Part shown: positions 22,640 through 30,996 of the stretch, in pieces
How the letters are laid out: each line of letters begins with the position of its first letter
Position numbering within the stretch: position 1 is the stretch's first letter
Source: Leuconostoc suionicum
GTDB lineage: Bacteria; Bacillota; Bacilli; Lactobacillales; Lactobacillaceae
DNA: 64,000 nucleotides
Direction of reading: 5' to 3'
Assembly (NCBI RefSeq): GCF_001891125.1
Contig: NZ_CP015247.1
Location: 62,001-126,000, forward strand
Notes under the pieces: generated by a model
Told to the model about the DNA's origin: nothing
Database searches by the model: none
Seen by the model: the letters and a program-made list of their open reading frames with translations, nothing else
Made by a program: the position numbers and the translations under genes

Positions 22640-24742
22640 TTGCAATTAAGAAAAACGCAAAAAACAGATTGGTATTTAGCTGGTATTTTGATACTAAGTG
22701 CCTTTCTGTATGGTTGGGGGATATGGGATGCTGGTAGTGCTAATAGCTACTACACGGCGGCTATTACCTCGATGACCAAAAGTTGGTCGAATTTTTGGTA
22801 CGGTGCTTTTGATCCAGCAGGATTTATTACTGTTGACAAACCGCCAGTTGCATTATGGCTAATGGCCATATCAGCTAAAATATTTGGTGTACATGGTTGG
22901 TCGGTTGTTTTACCAAGTGTTTTGTCGGGTATAGGATCTGTTTACTTAATGTATAAATTATTAGCACCAAAGTTTGGTTTATGGGCCGGACGAATTGGAG
23001 CCTTAATTTTGACATTAACGCCAACGGTGGTTGCTAATAGTCGCACGAATAATATGGATGCTATACTGGTATTTTTCTTGCTTTTAGCTGTATATATTTT
23101 ACAAAAAGCAGTCGCTAAGAGAAATATTTGGCTAGTCATTGTCAGTTTTGGCTTGATTGGTGTCGGCTTTAACATCAAAATGTTACAAGCCTTCATGATT
23201 TTACCAGCAATGCTTGTTTATTATTGGGTAGCAATCAAACTACCGTGGAAAAAGAAAATTGCTTGGTTAGTTGTTGGTATGGCTTCCTTATCGATTTTTA
23301 CAGTAGCTTACCCATTGGCAGTTGACTCTGTTGACCAATCTAATCGACCATATATTGGTAGTTCACAAACGAATTCATTAATGGAACTAGCATTTGGATA
23401 CAACGGGACTGAAAGATTATTAGGACAATCAACAGGAACTGGCGGTGCTTTCCCTGGCATGGGAAATACTAAAAAATCAACAGGAACTCAAAAAAATAAC
23501 GGTGCTCCGAGTGGTAAAAAACCGAGCGGGTCAGCGCCAACTGGTAAAATGCCCGGACAGGCACCGACAGGAAAACAAAGTGGTGGTAAAGCTCCAACTG
23601 GCACGCCACCAAACCAATCTACAAATAAAAATGCTAAGCAGGCTAAGGGCAAAGCACCTAGTCAGTCCGGAAAAATGGCCAGACAAACACAAGGTGGCCA
23701 GGGTGGCGGTAACAGTGCTTTTGCTATTGGATCAGCTGGACCATTTAGACTTTTCCAATCAGATTTGGGTTCACAAATTGGTTGGTATCTGCCACTTGCA
23801 ATTCTTGGACTTATTGCTGGTTGGTTTGGATTTAGAAAGCGTGGTGCTAAGTGGTACCATGTTTCTGAAGAACAATCCGAGGTTCTTCTCTGGGCGGGAT
23901 GGTTCGTTCCTGTCTACGGTTTCTTCTCTGTTGCTAGTTTCTTCCATCCATATTATACAATTATGCTAGCCCCTGTGATTGCTGCATTGACAGCAATTGG
24001 CGTGGTAGCGGTTGTGAAAATGTCTGCTCAAAGCAATAAAGAATCAATGATTGCACGAATAGTGGTCAGTGTTGCCGTATTAACAACGCTTCTACTTCAA
24101 GCGTACTATGTATGGTCATATTACCCAATTATCAGCATCATCTTGATTATTTTAGCAATTGGCTTATCTATCTGGTGGTTACTGCCTAGACAAATCAATA
24201 GCAAAATAAAAATTGCCTTGTCGGCAATTAGCATCTTACTAATGGCAGGCTGGTGGTCGTTAACACCAACATTGTCGCATAATTCTGCAGCAATACCAGC
24301 CGCCAGTCCTTCTCTGCTAAGTCAAACCGGCAGCAGTGATATGGGCGGGGAAGTCAATAGTCAATTATTGAGCTACACTAAGAAGCATCAAGGCAATGCC
24401 AAATATTTATTTGCTACAACAGATTCTAATTCAGCATCTGGATATATTATCAAATCTGGCAAAGCAGTTATGGCTATAGGTGGATATAACGGTACTGATC
24501 CAACGATGTCTCTATCCGAGTTTAAGAAGCTAGTCAAGTCGGGACAACTTAAATATTTCGTTATGGGTAATAATAGTAAGACTTCAAGTGGCCAAATTAG
24601 TAAAATACTAACTTGGGTTAAAAAGAATGGCACTAAGGTCACATATAGCTCTAGTACATCAAATCAAAGTTCCCCAACGCAACAAATGGGTGGACAATCA
24701 CAAAGTTCAACGCTATATGATCTATCAAATATATACGAATAA
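22640..24742 (+). CDS. ykcB: YkcB-type GT39 membrane glycosyltransferase
   Basis: This 700-aa integral membrane glycosyltransferase of the ArnT/PMT (GT39) superfamily should transfer a sugar from an undecaprenyl-linked donor to a cell-surface acceptor. The luminal loop has VDKPPVALW with the catalytic Asp region (about residues 62-75), SRTNNMDAILVFF follows, and about 11 helices are predicted. A soluble extracellular C-terminal domain (about 560-700) is typical of YkcB. An insert of about 90 residues (265-357), almost only Gly/Pro/Ser/Thr/Lys/Gln, interrupts the membrane part. Translation begins at TTG 22640 after AAGGAGG. It is followed by YkcC- and GtrA-like genes that would make and flip the lipid-linked sugar. 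Confidence 0.85.
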   Translation: MQLRKTQKTDWYLAGILILSAFLYGWGIWDAGSANSYYTAAITSMTKSWSNFWYGAFDPAGFITVDKPPVALWLMAISAKIFGVHGWSVVLPSVLSGIGSVYLMYKLLAPKFGLWAGRIGALILTLTPTVVANSRTNNMDAILVFFLLLAVYILQKAVAKRNIWLVIVSFGLIGVGFNIKMLQAFMILPAMLVYYWVAIKLPWKKKIAWLVVGMASLSIFTVAYPLAVDSVDQSNRPYIGSSQTNSLMELAFGYNGTERLLGQSTGTGGAFPGMGNTKKSTGTQKNNGAPSGKKPSGSAPTGKMPGQAPTGKQSGGKAPTGTPPNQSTNKNAKQAKGKAPSQSGKMARQTQGGQGGGNSAFAIGSAGPFRLFQSDLGSQIGWYLPLAILGLIAGWFGFRKRGAKWYHVSEEQSEVLLWAGWFVPVYGFFSVASFFHPYYTIMLAPVIAALTAIGVVAVVKMSAQSNKESMIARIVVSVAVLTTLLLQAYYVWSYYPIISIILIILAIGLSIWWLLPRQINSKIKIALSAISILLMAGWWSLTPTLSHNSAAIPAASPSLLSQTGSSDMGGEVNSQLLSYTKKHQGNAKYLFATTDSNSASGYIIKSGKAVMAIGGYNGTDPTMSLSEFKKLVKSGQLKYFVMGNNSKTSSGQISKILTWVKKNGTKVTYSSSTSNQSSPTQQMGGQSQSSTLYDLSNIYE

Positions 24743-24762
24743 GAAAGGAGAATACTTTAAAT

Positions 24763-25767
24763 ATGCTGACAAGATATACAACGCCAAGACTTGGTTTGAT
24801 TTTACCAGCCTATAATGAGCAGGAAGTTTTGCCCACAACTTTGTCCAAATTGAATACGGTTAAAGCGACTTTGATTCAAAAAAACCTCATTAGCGATGAT
24901 AGTTTTATTATGGTTGTGGACGATGGCTCTGTAGACAATACATGGGGAATTATTCAAGAAAAAGAACAATTAAATTCTGATTTAATTGGTGTCAAGTTAT
25001 CTCGTAATTTTGGCCACCAATCGGCATTATTAGCAGGAATGTCAGAGAGTATTAAATTAGCGGACATTGTTATAACACTAGATGCTGACTTGCAAGATAA
25101 TCCAGATATTATTCAAAAAATGGTGCTTAAATATAAAGCGGGCAATGAAATCGTATATGGGGTCAGATCCAGTAGAAAAACCGATACATGGTTCAAACGT
25201 AATACGGCACTAACTTTTTACAAAATTTCATCATTTTTAGGTGTCGAAATGGTGCCAAATCACGCTGACTTTAGATTAATGAGTCGTGTTGCTGTGCTAG
25301 CATTACTGCGAATGCCTGAGCGAAATGTTTTTCTACGCGCTATGGTACCGCTAGTTGGATTTCAGTCAGATAAAGTTTTTTATGAACGTGGTGAACGTCA
25401 GGCAGGTACATCCAAATATCCACTAAAAAAGATGTTGAATTTTGCTATTGATGGCATTACCAGTTTCAGTGTTCAACCGATTCGTTTATTGTTTAATTTA
25501 GGTATTCTTGTCATCAGCATCGCCAGTATTGAAATTGTGTACACAATATTTGAAAAAATGATTGGGAATACAGAAGCAGGTTGGTCATCTTTGATGATTT
25601 CCATTTGGTTATTGGGAGGCATTAACTTGATAGCAATATCGATTGTTGGTATTTATATTGGCAAAATATTTACCGAAGTGAAGCATAGGCCTTTATTCCA
25701 AATTGAAACTGAAACAGGGCTATTCGTGCAAAAGCTACGTAAAGTTGATGACTATGCCATGAAGTGA
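24763..25767 (+). CDS. ykcC: YkcC-type GT2 undecaprenyl-phosphate glycosyltransferase
   Basis: This 334-aa family 2 glycosyltransferase (DPM1/GtrB type) transfers a sugar from a nucleotide donor to undecaprenyl phosphate. LPAYNEQEVLP starts the domain (residues 8-18), VVDDGSVDNTW and ITLDADLQDNPD supply the metal- and nucleotide-binding Asp residues, RQAGTSKYP follows, and two C-terminal transmembrane helices (about 240-260 and 275-300) anchor it. It starts after AAAGGAG, 20 bp behind the ykcB-like gene, and would supply the lipid-linked donor for that enzyme. Confidence 0.87.
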   Translation: MLTRYTTPRLGLILPAYNEQEVLPTTLSKLNTVKATLIQKNLISDDSFIMVVDDGSVDNTWGIIQEKEQLNSDLIGVKLSRNFGHQSALLAGMSESIKLADIVITLDADLQDNPDIIQKMVLKYKAGNEIVYGVRSSRKTDTWFKRNTALTFYKISSFLGVEMVPNHADFRLMSRVAVLALLRMPERNVFLRAMVPLVGFQSDKVFYERGERQAGTSKYPLKKMLNFAIDGITSFSVQPIRLLFNLGILVISIASIEIVYTIFEKMIGNTEAGWSSLMISIWLLGGINLIAISIVGIYIGKIFTEVKHRPLFQIETETGLFVQKLRKVDDYAMK

Positions 25768-25849
25768 TCTTCAAGTATAATACAATTGATAAAGATAATG
25801 TTTAATAGTAATCAAAGTACTTTTTGGATTTGAATGGAGACGAATTGTT

Positions 25850-26332
25850 TTGCGTAAATATTTACTTTCTGAAAAAATGAAGTATATTTTCTGGGGTGTG
25901 GCAACGACCATAGTATATTTAATCATTCGACTCATTTCCATGAAAATATTTGATGACACAATGCTGCCTGTCCTAATCTCGCAGACACTGACTATTATAT
26001 TCGCATTTGTTGTTAATAAACTGTTTGTATTTACAACGAAACAAACGAAAAGTGTGTTCGTTCAGTTTGTCAGATTCCTTTGGGGACGGTTATTTGTGGC
26101 CGGAATTGACTTCTTTTTAACCTATGTTATGATTGAAAAATATAGCAATATTTTTATTCATATTTTCTTTCTTAATCAGGTAAACTTTAAGTTATTTCCT
26201 TTTTCATTGCCAATAGTAAATCAATTTGCTTCAAATAGTACGGAGCTAAATAGTTTCCTAGCAATTATTTTGATACAAGTGATCTCAGTAATTGTAAATT
26301 ATCTTATTTCAAAATTTATGATTTTTAATTAA
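25850..26332 (+). CDS. GtrA-like membrane protein
   Basis: This 160-aa protein has four predicted helices and the GtrA-family pattern (FWGVATTIVYLIIRL near the start, FAFVVNKLFVFT, VNYLISKFMIFN at the end). GtrA proteins are thought to help flip lipid-linked sugars. The start is TTG 25850, with TGGAGA about 11 bases before. It lies 82 bp after the ykcC-like gene and completes the cluster. A stem-loop terminator follows. Confidence 0.8.
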   Translation: MRKYLLSEKMKYIFWGVATTIVYLIIRLISMKIFDDTMLPVLISQTLTIIFAFVVNKLFVFTTKQTKSVFVQFVRFLWGRLFVAGIDFFLTYVMIEKYSNIFIHIFFLNQVNFKLFPFSLPIVNQFASNSTELNSFLAIILIQVISVIVNYLISKFMIFN

Positions 26333-26392
26333 CACCTTTATCAACCACATGTAGATAAAAGTGATGCCTTTATTTAAGAACAAGCAACTTTA

Positions 26393-26424
26393 GAACAGCT
26401 ATTTGATATAGCTGTTTTTTTTTT
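26393..26424 (+). terminator. Terminator of the ykcBC-gtrA cluster
   Basis: ACAGCTAT-TTGAT-ATAGCTGT followed by about ten T residues. Confidence 0.88.
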
Positions 26425-26442
26425 GTCGAAAAATCAAAACGA

Positions 26443-26471
26443 TTGCTTTTTGTTTAGAATTGTTGTAGTAT
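26443..26471 (+). promoter_or_regulatory. Promoter of the NADH oxidase gene
   Basis: TTGCTT (26443-26448), 17 bp, TAGTAT (26466-26471). Confidence 0.55.
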
Positions 26472-26513
26472 GTTAGATAGGAAAAGAATAACAATATTAA
26501 GGAGGAATTAAGA

Positions 26514-27884
26514 ATGTCAAAAACAAAGATTATTATAGTTGGTGCATCTCACGGGGGACATCAAGCAATTTTAGAACTAACTCGTAAACACAAGAATCTT
26601 GACATCAAGTTATTTGAGGTCGGTGATTTTATTTCATTCATGTCTTGCGGCATGGAATTGTATTTAGAAAATAGTGTTACTGATGTTAATGATGTTCGTA
26701 ATTTCCGTCCTGAAGATATGGAACAGTTGGGCGCAGAAATTTACAATAATCACCAAGTACTAGCAATTAATGCTGATGATAGGACAGTTTCTGTCAAAGA
26801 CGTCACTACCGGTAGTATTGAGAAATATAGCTATGATAAGCTGATATTAAGTTCAGGCGTGACACCAAATAGTCTACCTGTTCCAGGGAACGATTTAGAA
26901 AATGTCTATCTCATGCGCGGTAAAGATTGGGCAACAAGTATAAAAGCCAAGTTAGAAAACCCTGCTGTTAAAAATATCACAATTGTTGGTGCGGGTTACA
27001 TTGGCGTTGAGGCAGCGGAAGCAAGTATTAAGGCCGGGAAAAACGTTACTTTAATTGATATGATTGACCGCCCTTTGGGCAATTATTTGGATGCGGAATT
27101 AACAGCTATTCTGGAAAAGGAATTAGCTGATAAAGGTGTAAAAGTGGTTACTGGCGTTCGCATCGAAAGTTATGAGGGAACTAGTCAAGTAACGGCAGTC
27201 AAAACAAATGAGGGGAAGTACCCAAGTGATTTAGTTATTCAAGCCGCTGGGGTTAAGCCAAATACGAATTGGTTGAAAGGTGCGATTGATTTAGACGATC
27301 AAGGCTGGATTAAAACTGATGAATATTTACGGACGAATTTACCAGATGTCTATGCTGCGGGAGATGCAGTTCTATCGTATTCAATCCCTGCACAAACTAA
27401 AATACCGATTGCACTAGCAACCGTTGTACGGCGTGAAGTCCGTTATATAATCGCACATTTATTTGAAAATCAGCCCTCAGTTCCTTTCAAAGGGGCCGTT
27501 GGCTCGTCGGCATTAAGCGTGTTCGATTATCATTTTGCAACGGCTGGATTAAATACCACAACAGCCAAAAAAGCAGGTGCTACTTTGAAGAGTTCCTTCT
27601 ATCAAGATACCTTACGACCCGACTATGTTCCTCGAGAAAAGGGGAACACCGAAGTTTATGTCGGACTGGACTATGATCCACAGACACATCGTATTTTAGG
27701 TGGTGCAGTACTATCGACTTATGATATAACGGCTCAGGGCAATGTCATTGCGCTAGCTATCGAACAAGGGCTTCGTCTGGAAGATTTGGCTGAAGCCGAC
27801 TTTTTCTTCCAACCAGGATTTGACCGACAATGGAGTCTATTGAACCTAGCGGCACAACATGCACTTGGTGAGCCTAAATTTTAA
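26514..27884 (+). CDS. NADH oxidase, FAD/CoA-disulfide reductase family
   Basis: This 456-aa flavoenzyme has the FAD motif IIVGASHGGHQA (residues 7-18), a redox Cys45 in FMSCGM, the NAD-binding GAGYIGVEAAE near 162-172, and the C-terminal FAD contact YAAGDAVLS (about 282). The dimerisation domain follows. The single redox Cys and the length fit the water-forming NADH oxidase/NADH peroxidase group, which regenerates NAD from NADH with oxygen and lets heterofermenters shift from ethanol to acetate. Nox versus Npr cannot be decided by eye. GGAGG lies upstream; transcription is monocistronic. Confidence 0.87.
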   Translation: MSKTKIIIVGASHGGHQAILELTRKHKNLDIKLFEVGDFISFMSCGMELYLENSVTDVNDVRNFRPEDMEQLGAEIYNNHQVLAINADDRTVSVKDVTTGSIEKYSYDKLILSSGVTPNSLPVPGNDLENVYLMRGKDWATSIKAKLENPAVKNITIVGAGYIGVEAAEASIKAGKNVTLIDMIDRPLGNYLDAELTAILEKELADKGVKVVTGVRIESYEGTSQVTAVKTNEGKYPSDLVIQAAGVKPNTNWLKGAIDLDDQGWIKTDEYLRTNLPDVYAAGDAVLSYSIPAQTKIPIALATVVRREVRYIIAHLFENQPSVPFKGAVGSSALSVFDYHFATAGLNTTTAKKAGATLKSSFYQDTLRPDYVPREKGNTEVYVGLDYDPQTHRILGGAVLSTYDITAQGNVIALAIEQGLRLEDLAEADFFFQPGFDRQWSLLNLAAQHALGEPKF

Positions 27885-27921
27885 CTAGCTTGTGAATAAT
27901 GTAAGATTATGCTACAAATAA

Positions 27922-27957
27922 AAAGAGACGCAACTTTTCGAGTTGCGTCTCCTTTAT
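27922..27957. terminator. Bidirectional terminator, nox / yagU-like
   Basis: GAGACGCAACT / AGTTGCGTCTC between convergent genes. Confidence 0.85.
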
Positions 27958-27970
27958 TTGATAAGTAAAA

Positions 27971-28510
27971 TTATATGTTTTCTAAATGACCATTCTTATC
28001 CTTAGCAATTAAGAAGTAGACCGTTACTGCGATCGACCACGCCCAAACGATGTGCCCAAAGAACTCAGAAATATGTTCATCTAAAGGTTGATTCCATGCA
28101 GCAGGAATTGTTCCAAATGCAGGCATGATAATAATATGCCAAAGAATCCAAAGGAATATACCATAAGCAGCACCTTGCCACAAAGCTATTTTAGACCAAT
28201 ATTGAGATACAAACACATATAGTATTGCAAATGCAATGGCAAATGAGAAGTGTAGAATCAATGTGAACCAAAATACTTTTTGATCTTGAGAGTAGTAAAA
28301 GAATGAATGAACTAGTTTAGATGGAATGCCAAGTTGTTCAGCCATATGTTGTGGTGGATTAGTGGCATTACGAGCTAGTGTACGTGGTGGCAAAATATTT
28401 TCCCAACCGATTTTAACCATTCCTGAAATCATTCCTGCAATAAATCCGTAGAAAATACTTTTAACGATGATTTCCTTTAGTGATGCAACTGGTTTATTTA
28501 GTGTAAACAT
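27971..28510 (-). CDS. YagU-family (DUF1440) membrane protein
   Basis: This 179-aa protein has about four transmembrane helices. The family pattern is visible: a GFIAGMISGMVKIGWENILPPR segment near residue 20, NPPQHMAEQLG in the following loop, and AYGIFLWILWHIIIMPAFG near residue 120, ending in FGHIVWAW. YagU of E. coli affects acid resistance; the molecular function is unknown. GGGAGA is six bases before the ATG. It is transcribed alone. Confidence 0.8.
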   Translation of the reverse strand: MFTLNKPVASLKEIIVKSIFYGFIAGMISGMVKIGWENILPPRTLARNATNPPQHMAEQLGIPSKLVHSFFYYSQDQKVFWFTLILHFSFAIAFAILYVFVSQYWSKIALWQGAAYGIFLWILWHIIIMPAFGTIPAAWNQPLDEHISEFFGHIVWAWSIAVTVYFLIAKDKNGHLENI

Positions 28511-28739
28511 GGTGTTTCTCCCTTATGTGAATCATTTAACAACTGTTAATAATACAGGCATTGGAATCGTTTGTCAATTCATTTGATTTCGTGAATATGT
28601 TCGATTAATTATGGATATTGCGCAAATTGTGAAATAAAATACATGCAATTAAAAAACAATGAGAATAAAAATAAATGGTTGCAAAATAATTATAAATACT
28701 GTAAGGTTATTACAAATAAATGAGACAAAGAAAAGATAA
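28511..28739. other. Intergenic stretch before the first Met T-box
   Basis: AT-rich sequence with no ORF that I can support. It should contain the divergent promoters of the YagU gene and the T-box transcript, but I cannot place a -35/-10 pair with good spacing. Confidence 0.4.
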
Positions 28740-29000
28740 GTAAATTTTAGGGGTAATCAAAGAGAGCTAACATTTGGTGAAAGTTAGTATTACGAATGAA
28801 TTGAAAATGGTCTTGGAGTCGTTAGTGGTATGAGCATGTTCGTAAATATCGCTCGGGTGCGCCCGTTATCGCGTTAAGGTATCTTTCTTTTGATGTACCT
28901 GTCAAGTATAAAGTAGTGATACTTTATAGAATTTGGGTGGTAACACGAGTTTTTCGTCCCATAATCTTTGTGGATAATGCAAAGATTATGGGACTTTTTT
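28740..29000 (+). promoter_or_regulatory. T-box riboswitch, Met specifier
   Basis: AGAGAGC starts stem I (28761), the apical loop has GGTGAAA, and GAAAATGGTCTTGGAG places the specifier ATG at 28807-28809. The antiterminator T-box is GGGTGGTAACACG (28935-28947), and the terminator is a long stem CCCATAATCTTTG / CAAAGATTATGGG with T6. Uncharged tRNA-Met should favour antitermination. It controls the remnant directly downstream and perhaps the acetoin reductase/MetQ-like/oxidase genes. Confidence 0.88.
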
Positions 29001-29036
29001 ATTGTCGTATGTAGAAAAAATAATGGAGAACGGTCT

Positions 29037-29191
29037 ATGACAAACAAAGTAAATAACATCTTATCAGAGTTGAAAGATTTCCAGTGAATTTGTGGATATG
29101 TTTGAGTTTAGCGCTGGAAGCAAAATTAACTGGGTTATTTTGGTTAATCATTGGGCTCGTTATTTTAGTATATAAAACGAGTATTTTTTAA
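29037..29191 (+). pseudogene. Remnant of a T-box-controlled amino acid permease
   Basis: Just after the T-box terminator a 16-codon ORF, MTNKVNNILSELKDFQ, follows GGAG. Its TGA overlaps a second frame (29084-29191) that reads ...WICLSLALEAKLTGLFWLIIGL... and ends KTSIF; the TGLFWLIIGLVI pattern is typical of the last helix of APC-type amino acid permeases. I read this as the two ends of a permease gene that lost its middle. The T-box would originally have controlled methionine or sulfur amino acid uptake. Confidence 0.45.
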
Positions 29192-29273
29192 AAACCTGTA
29201 CCTCAGTTTGATTTTTCAGAATAAATTTTCAATGCTAGTAATACAACTTTATGTAAAGAGACAGGAGTAATAA

Positions 29274-30050
29274 ATGTCAAAGAAAGTAGCAATTATTACA
29301 GGCAGTGGTAGAGGAATAGGAAAAGCAATTGCTGAGAGACTCGCGACAGAAAATTATTACGTTGCAGTAGTCGATATTGATGAATCTAGTGCTAAATATG
29401 TGAGTGATAGTATCAACGCTATGAAGGAAAAGCAAGCCAAATATTATGTTTTAGATGTTGCTGATCGAAAATCAGTTTTTGATTTGGTCGACAAAGTAGT
29501 AGCTGATTTTGGTCGTCTAGATGTGTTTGTTAATAACGCAGGGGTTGCCTACATTGATAGTATTATTGATAGTGATCCGAAAAAAGTTGAGCGGTTGTTT
29601 GATGTTAATCTTAAGGGAACCTTTTGGGGAATCCAGGCGGCTGCAAAACAGTTGAAAAAGCAAGGGAGTGGTGGAAGGATAATCAATGCTGCGTCACTGG
29701 CTGCAGTGGAAGGATCTGCACTACAAGGCGCATATTCGGCTTCCAAATTTGCCATTAGAGGATTAGGTCAATCTGCGGCAAAAGAACTTGCAAAATATAA
29801 TATCACTGTAAATGCTTACGATCCAGGTATAGTTATTACACCTTTACGTGATTATATTGATCAGCGAACAGCACAAATTAAAGACACAACAGCTGAGATT
29901 CAAAGGCAAAGTGTTGTCAATGAAATTGCGTTAGGAAGAGCGGCTTTGCCTGATGATGTAGCCGATGTTGTATCATTTTTGGTTTCACAGCAGGCAAAGT
30001 ATATTACTGGGCAATCGATTTTAATTGATGGTGGTATGAGATTTCACTGA
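29274..30050 (+). CDS. Acetoin (diacetyl) reductase, SDR family
   Basis: This 258-aa classical SDR has TGSGRGIGKA at residues 10-19, Asp in VVDID for NAD preference, NNAG near 90, a Ser in NAASLAA and the catalytic YSASK near 154. The sequence pattern (LQGAYSASKFAIRGLGQSAAKELA, PGIVITPL) is that of butanediol dehydrogenase/acetoin reductase, which interconverts diacetyl, acetoin and 2,3-butanediol with NAD(H). CAGGAG precedes the start. It is one of two such genes in the window (see 52062). It may be cotranscribed with the following MetQ-like gene. Confidence 0.87.
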   Translation: MSKKVAIITGSGRGIGKAIAERLATENYYVAVVDIDESSAKYVSDSINAMKEKQAKYYVLDVADRKSVFDLVDKVVADFGRLDVFVNNAGVAYIDSIIDSDPKKVERLFDVNLKGTFWGIQAAAKQLKKQGSGGRIINAASLAAVEGSALQGAYSASKFAIRGLGQSAAKELAKYNITVNAYDPGIVITPLRDYIDQRTAQIKDTTAEIQRQSVVNEIALGRAALPDDVADVVSFLVSQQAKYITGQSILIDGGMRFH

Positions 30051-30097
30051 CGTTTTGTAAGTATTTCTAATAAAAAATACAAGAAAGAGAATTTGAG

Positions 30098-30961
30098 ATG
30101 GTAAAAAAGAAAACGGTAGTCATAGCAGCTGTTGTGGCAGGAATTGTTATTGTAGCAGGTGTGATTATTCATAGAAACACGGCGCAAACAACCGATAAGA
30201 CGGAAGTGACTGTCGGATCGATAGGATCAGACGCCCAAATTTGGGAATATATTGCGAAACTACCAGAAACCAAAAAAGAAAATATCACTATCAAGGTTAA
30301 GAACTTTACTGATGGGGTTTCACTAAATACAGCGACTGCACAAGGAAAAGTGGATGTTAATGCCTTTCAATCATACGCGTATTTTGTGGCTTATAACAAG
30401 AGTAATAGCTCGAACAAGCTGAGTGTTTTAGGGACAACATACCTAGAACCTATGGGCATTTACTCTGAAAAATATGATTCTATTGACGATATTCCAGATG
30501 GGTCAACAATTGCTATTGCTAACAATGCAGCTAATACGGCACGTGGATTGAAATTACTAGCAAAAGCTGGATTAATAACATTAAAAGATAATTTTAATAG
30601 TCTTTCTGGCGTTAATGATATTAAAAGCAACCCACACAACTTCAAGTTTAAAGAAATTGATGATACAACCGGGCCACGAGTGATTAAAGATAATTCAATT
30701 GCCGCTGCACTTATTGGAAATACAATCGCATTGGAAGGCAAACTGAATGTTTTGAAAGATTCACTTTACTACGAAAAAATTAACCAATCAACAAAGGACA
30801 ATATTAATATTCTAGCCACAGCAGAAAAGAATAAGAATAATGCTAAATTTAAAAAGTTAGTTAAGTTGTATCATAGTAAAGCAGCTCAAAAATATATTAA
30901 CAAAAAGTTTGATGGTACTAAAATCGAAGTTCAAAAGTCTGTCTCTTATTTAGCTGACTAG
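30098..30961 (+). CDS. NlpA/MetQ-family substrate-binding protein without lipobox
   Basis: This 287-aa protein has an N-terminal hydrophobic helix (residues 7-24) and the NlpA (Lipoprotein_9) domain: VTVGSIGSDAQIWEYIA near 45-60, VDVNAFQSYAYF, and TIAIANNAANTARGLKLL near 140. MetQ proteins deliver methionine to the MetNI importer. No Cys follows the signal segment, so the protein is either uncleaved and membrane-anchored or cut by signal peptidase I. No MetN or MetI lies nearby. The upstream Met T-box and this family agree on a methionine role. Confidence 0.8.
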   Translation: MVKKKTVVIAAVVAGIVIVAGVIIHRNTAQTTDKTEVTVGSIGSDAQIWEYIAKLPETKKENITIKVKNFTDGVSLNTATAQGKVDVNAFQSYAYFVAYNKSNSSNKLSVLGTTYLEPMGIYSEKYDSIDDIPDGSTIAIANNAANTARGLKLLAKAGLITLKDNFNSLSGVNDIKSNPHNFKFKEIDDTTGPRVIKDNSIAAALIGNTIALEGKLNVLKDSLYYEKINQSTKDNINILATAEKNKNNAKFKKLVKLYHSKAAQKYINKKFDGTKIEVQKSVSYLAD

Positions 30962-30996
30962 TTTATCATTAGAATATTCAAAAGTAAGGAGTCAAC

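Noticed and set aside
23445-23969. 174-aa alternative-frame ORF inside the ykcB-like gene
   Set aside because: It is opened by the low-complexity Gly/Pro/Lys codons in another frame and has no start signal; the ykcB frame is continuous.
28740-29000. Ile or Tyr specifier in the first T-box (ATA/TAT near 28836)
   Set aside because: The specifier context GAAAATGGTCTTGGAG is shared by both T-boxes and places ATG (Met) in the specifier loop; the later triplets fall outside it.
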